This document shows positions 6,650 to 8,238 of a stretch of DNA of 8,238 nt, piece by piece. Numbering within the stretch: the first letter of the stretch is position 1; the number at the start of each line of letters is the position of its first letter. Source of the stretch: Burkholderiales bacterium (GTDB lineage: Bacteria; Pseudomonadota; Gammaproteobacteria; Burkholderiales; Casimicrobiaceae). The stretch lies in assembly GCA_031283405.1 (NCBI GenBank), contig JAITBX010000207.1, positions 1-8,238 of the forward strand. Reading direction: 5' to 3'. The position numbers were made by a program, and so were the translations under genes. A model generated the notes under the pieces. It searched no databases, was not told where the DNA came from, and saw nothing but the letters and a program-made list of their open reading frames with translations.

Positions 6650-7875
6650 ACGTTGAGTCCGTTCAAAAGCCGGCGATTTTCATAGTCGATGCGCAACAGT
6701 ACCGCCATCGCCACACAACAAACGACGATACCGCTGCCGCCGAACGACAACAGCGGCAGCGTCAATCCTTTGGTCGGCAACACGCCCATGTTGACGCCCA
6801 TGTTGATGAATGCCTGAACGCCGAACCAGATGCCGATTCCCTGCGCCGTCAGCGCCGAAAACGGTTGTTGCAAACGCGCCGCCTGTCGCCCGATCATCCA
6901 GGCGCGGAACAACAACCACATGAACAATAAAATCACCAGCAGTACGCCGACGAAGCCCAATTCCTCGGCGATCACCGCCAACAGAAAATCGGTGTGCGCT
7001 TCCGGCAGGTACAACAATTTTTCAACGCTGTCGCCAAGGCCCACTCCGAAAAATTCACCGCGTCCGAACGCCATCAACGAATGCGTCAACTGATAGCCCT
7101 TGCCGAGCGGGTCTTCCCACGGTTTCAGAAACGTCGTCAATCGTTCCAACCGGTACGGCGCCGCCACCAAAATTCCGCCCAGCGCAAACGGCAGCAACAC
7201 CAGCAAACCGGCAATGATGCGGCCGTCGAGCCCGCCGATGAACAACACGCCGAAGCCGATGGCCACGATCACCACGAACGCGCCGAAGTCCGGTTCCAGC
7301 AACAGAAAAGTGCCCACCAATACCACCGCCGTAAACAGCGGCAGAAAACCTCGCGCCAGCGTTTTGCCCATCGGCTGATGCGCCGGCAGAAATTCCGCCT
7401 TGCGCACCGCGTAACTGGCCGCGTAAAAAACGACCGCCAGCTTCATCAGCTCGGACGGCTGCACGTTGGTGAAATACAGCGACAACCAGCGGCGCGAACC
7501 GTTCACCGATTTGCCGATGCCGGGAATCAACACCAGCACCAACAACAAAAGACAACACACGAAGAGCAACGGTGCCAGTTTCTGCCAAGTCGTCATCGGC
7601 AACTGAAACGCTACCGCCGCGCACATCAACGCTATCGCCGTGAACAACGCATGCCGCGCCAAAAAATACCACGGGTGGTAGCCGGTAAAACTTCCGGCTT
7701 CGGCCATTGCGATCGATGACGAATACACCATCACCAATCCGATCGCCAGCAAGATCAACACCGTCCACAACAACGACGCATCGTAAGCCGCCATCGTTCG
7801 ACGGCCTCTCTTCCTGATCGTCTCGGCGCCCAAGCCGCCGAAGAGACGCTCGAACGAAGTGTGCGCCTGAGTCAT
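6646..7875 (-). CDS. ftsW: FtsW, septal SEDS peptidoglycan polymerase
   Basis: FtsW is a polytopic inner-membrane glycosyltransferase of the SEDS family that polymerises lipid II at the septum with FtsI (PBP3). The 409-residue protein has about ten hydrophobic segments, beginning at about 33-53 after a basic cytoplasmic N-terminus. Family motifs are GSRRWL (126-131), VQPSELMKLA (138-147), LEPDFGA (193-199), PEAHTDFLLAVIAEELGF (291-308, with Asp296 matching the catalytic Asp297 of E. coli FtsW), NMGVNMGVLPTKGLTLP (358-374) and LSFGGSG (376-382). The start at 7875 overlaps the murD stop as ATGA and has GGGGAA about 8 nt upstream. A later ATG (Met28) is possible but less supported. The 3' end overlaps murG by 4 nt. 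It could in principle be RodA, but its place between murD and murG settles FtsW. Confidence 0.97.
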   Translation of the reverse strand: MTQAHTSFERLFGGLGAETIRKRGRRTMAAYDASLLWTVLILLAIGLVMVYSSSIAMAEAGSFTGYHPWYFLARHALFTAIALMCAAVAFQLPMTTWQKLAPLLFVCCLLLLVLVLIPGIGKSVNGSRRWLSLYFTNVQPSELMKLAVVFYAASYAVRKAEFLPAHQPMGKTLARGFLPLFTAVVLVGTFLLLEPDFGAFVVIVAIGFGVLFIGGLDGRIIAGLLVLLPFALGGILVAAPYRLERLTTFLKPWEDPLGKGYQLTHSLMAFGRGEFFGVGLGDSVEKLLYLPEAHTDFLLAVIAEELGFVGVLLVILLFMWLLFRAWMIGRQAARLQQPFSALTAQGIGIWFGVQAFINMGVNMGVLPTKGLTLPLLSFGGSGIVVCCVAMAVLLRIDYENRRLLNGLNV

Positions 7876-8238
7876 GCCGCGTTCCCCATCTTTCGCACTG
7901 CCTCGGCGAATGCCAAACCGCGCGCCGCATAATCGTTGAACTGATCGAAACTGGCGCAGGCCGGCGATAACAACACCGTATCACCCGCTTGCGCCAACGC
8001 CCGCGCTCGCGCCACCGCTGCGTCCAGAGTGCCGCAATGTTCAAATACCGCGCCGCTTTCTGTCAAAGCTGTTTCAATCTGCGGCGCGTCGCGGCCAATC
8101 AATAACACGGCTCGACAATAGCGCGCCGCCGTGGCTGCCAGCGGCGCAAAGTTCTGCCCTTTGCCGTCACCGCCGGCGATCAACACCACGGGAGAAGCCA
8201 TGCCGTCGAGCGCGGCCTGCGTTGCCGTCACCGTCGTC
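7872..8238 (-). CDS. murD: UDP-N-acetylmuramoylalanine--D-glutamate ligase MurD (C-terminal part)
   Basis: The window holds only the last 122 or so codons; the reading frame continues past the right edge with no start needed inside. MurD adds D-Glu to UDP-MurNAc-L-Ala in the cytoplasm using ATP. The visible part is the C-terminal ligase domain: ALDGMASPVVLIAGGDGKGQNF matches the family segment after the substrate-binding N/D-S-K-x-T-N motif, which itself lies just outside the window. The stretch LLSPACASFDQFNDYAARG is the well-known MurD segment that helps bind the substrate, with the final helix FAEAVRKM. The GTG at 8231 is only an internal codon. The stop TGA overlaps the ftsW start (ATGA). 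Confidence 0.96.
   Translation of the reverse strand, partial: TTVTATQAALDGMASPVVLIAGGDGKGQNFAPLAATAARYCRAVLLIGRDAPQIETALTESGAVFEHCGTLDAAVARARALAQAGDTVLLSPACASFDQFNDYAARGLAFAEAVRKMGNAA

Noticed and set aside
7872..8231. A complete 119-residue gene starting at the GTG at 8231
   Set aside because: The sequence is the C-terminal domain of MurD and the frame continues to the window edge, so the GTG is internal.

Overview
The window is one strand of a classical division and cell wall (dcw) gene cluster. All genes lie on the minus strand, so transcription runs from high to low coordinates: murD (3' end only) > ftsW > murG-murC (one continuous reading frame) > murB > ddl > ftsQ > ftsA > ftsZ (first 16 codons only). 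The gene order, the type II-like MurB inside the cluster, the FtsQ N-terminus starting Met-Trp-Asn-Asp, and MurG and FtsA motifs that resemble those of betaproteobacteria all point to a Gram-negative proteobacterium, most likely a betaproteobacterium. This assignment rests on remembered family motifs, not on a search.

Layout from right to left: 8238-7872 is the murD C-terminal part; 7875-6646 ftsW; 6649-4007 a murG-murC fusion; 4007-3087 murB; 3090-2131 ddl; 2155-1343 ftsQ; 1313-81 ftsA; 49-1 the start of ftsZ. Packing is very tight. Junctions are ATGA (murD/ftsW), ATGA (ftsW/murG), TAATG (murC/murB), GTGA (murB/ddl) and a 25-nt overlap (ddl/ftsQ). The only gaps are 29 nt (ftsQ/ftsA) and 31 nt (ftsA/ftsZ). 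No stretch over 300 bases lacks a gene. No RNA gene, mobile element, CRISPR array or terminator was seen.

The genes act in one process. MurB, MurC, MurD and Ddl make the cytoplasmic UDP-MurNAc-peptide and its D-Ala-D-Ala. MurG converts lipid I to lipid II at the inner membrane. FtsW polymerises glycan at the septum. FtsQ, FtsA and FtsZ build and anchor the divisome.

The one clearly unusual point is that murG and murC are joined in frame through a short charged linker (880 codons in all). A strong Shine-Dalgarno sequence remains just before the old murC ATG, so a free MurC may be made as well as the fusion. Both other minus-strand frames stop within a few bases of the expected end of MurG, so the fusion should be confirmed against reads. 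A possible weak promoter for ftsZ sits in the AT-rich ftsA/ftsZ junction. Everything else looks like an ordinary, intact dcw cluster.
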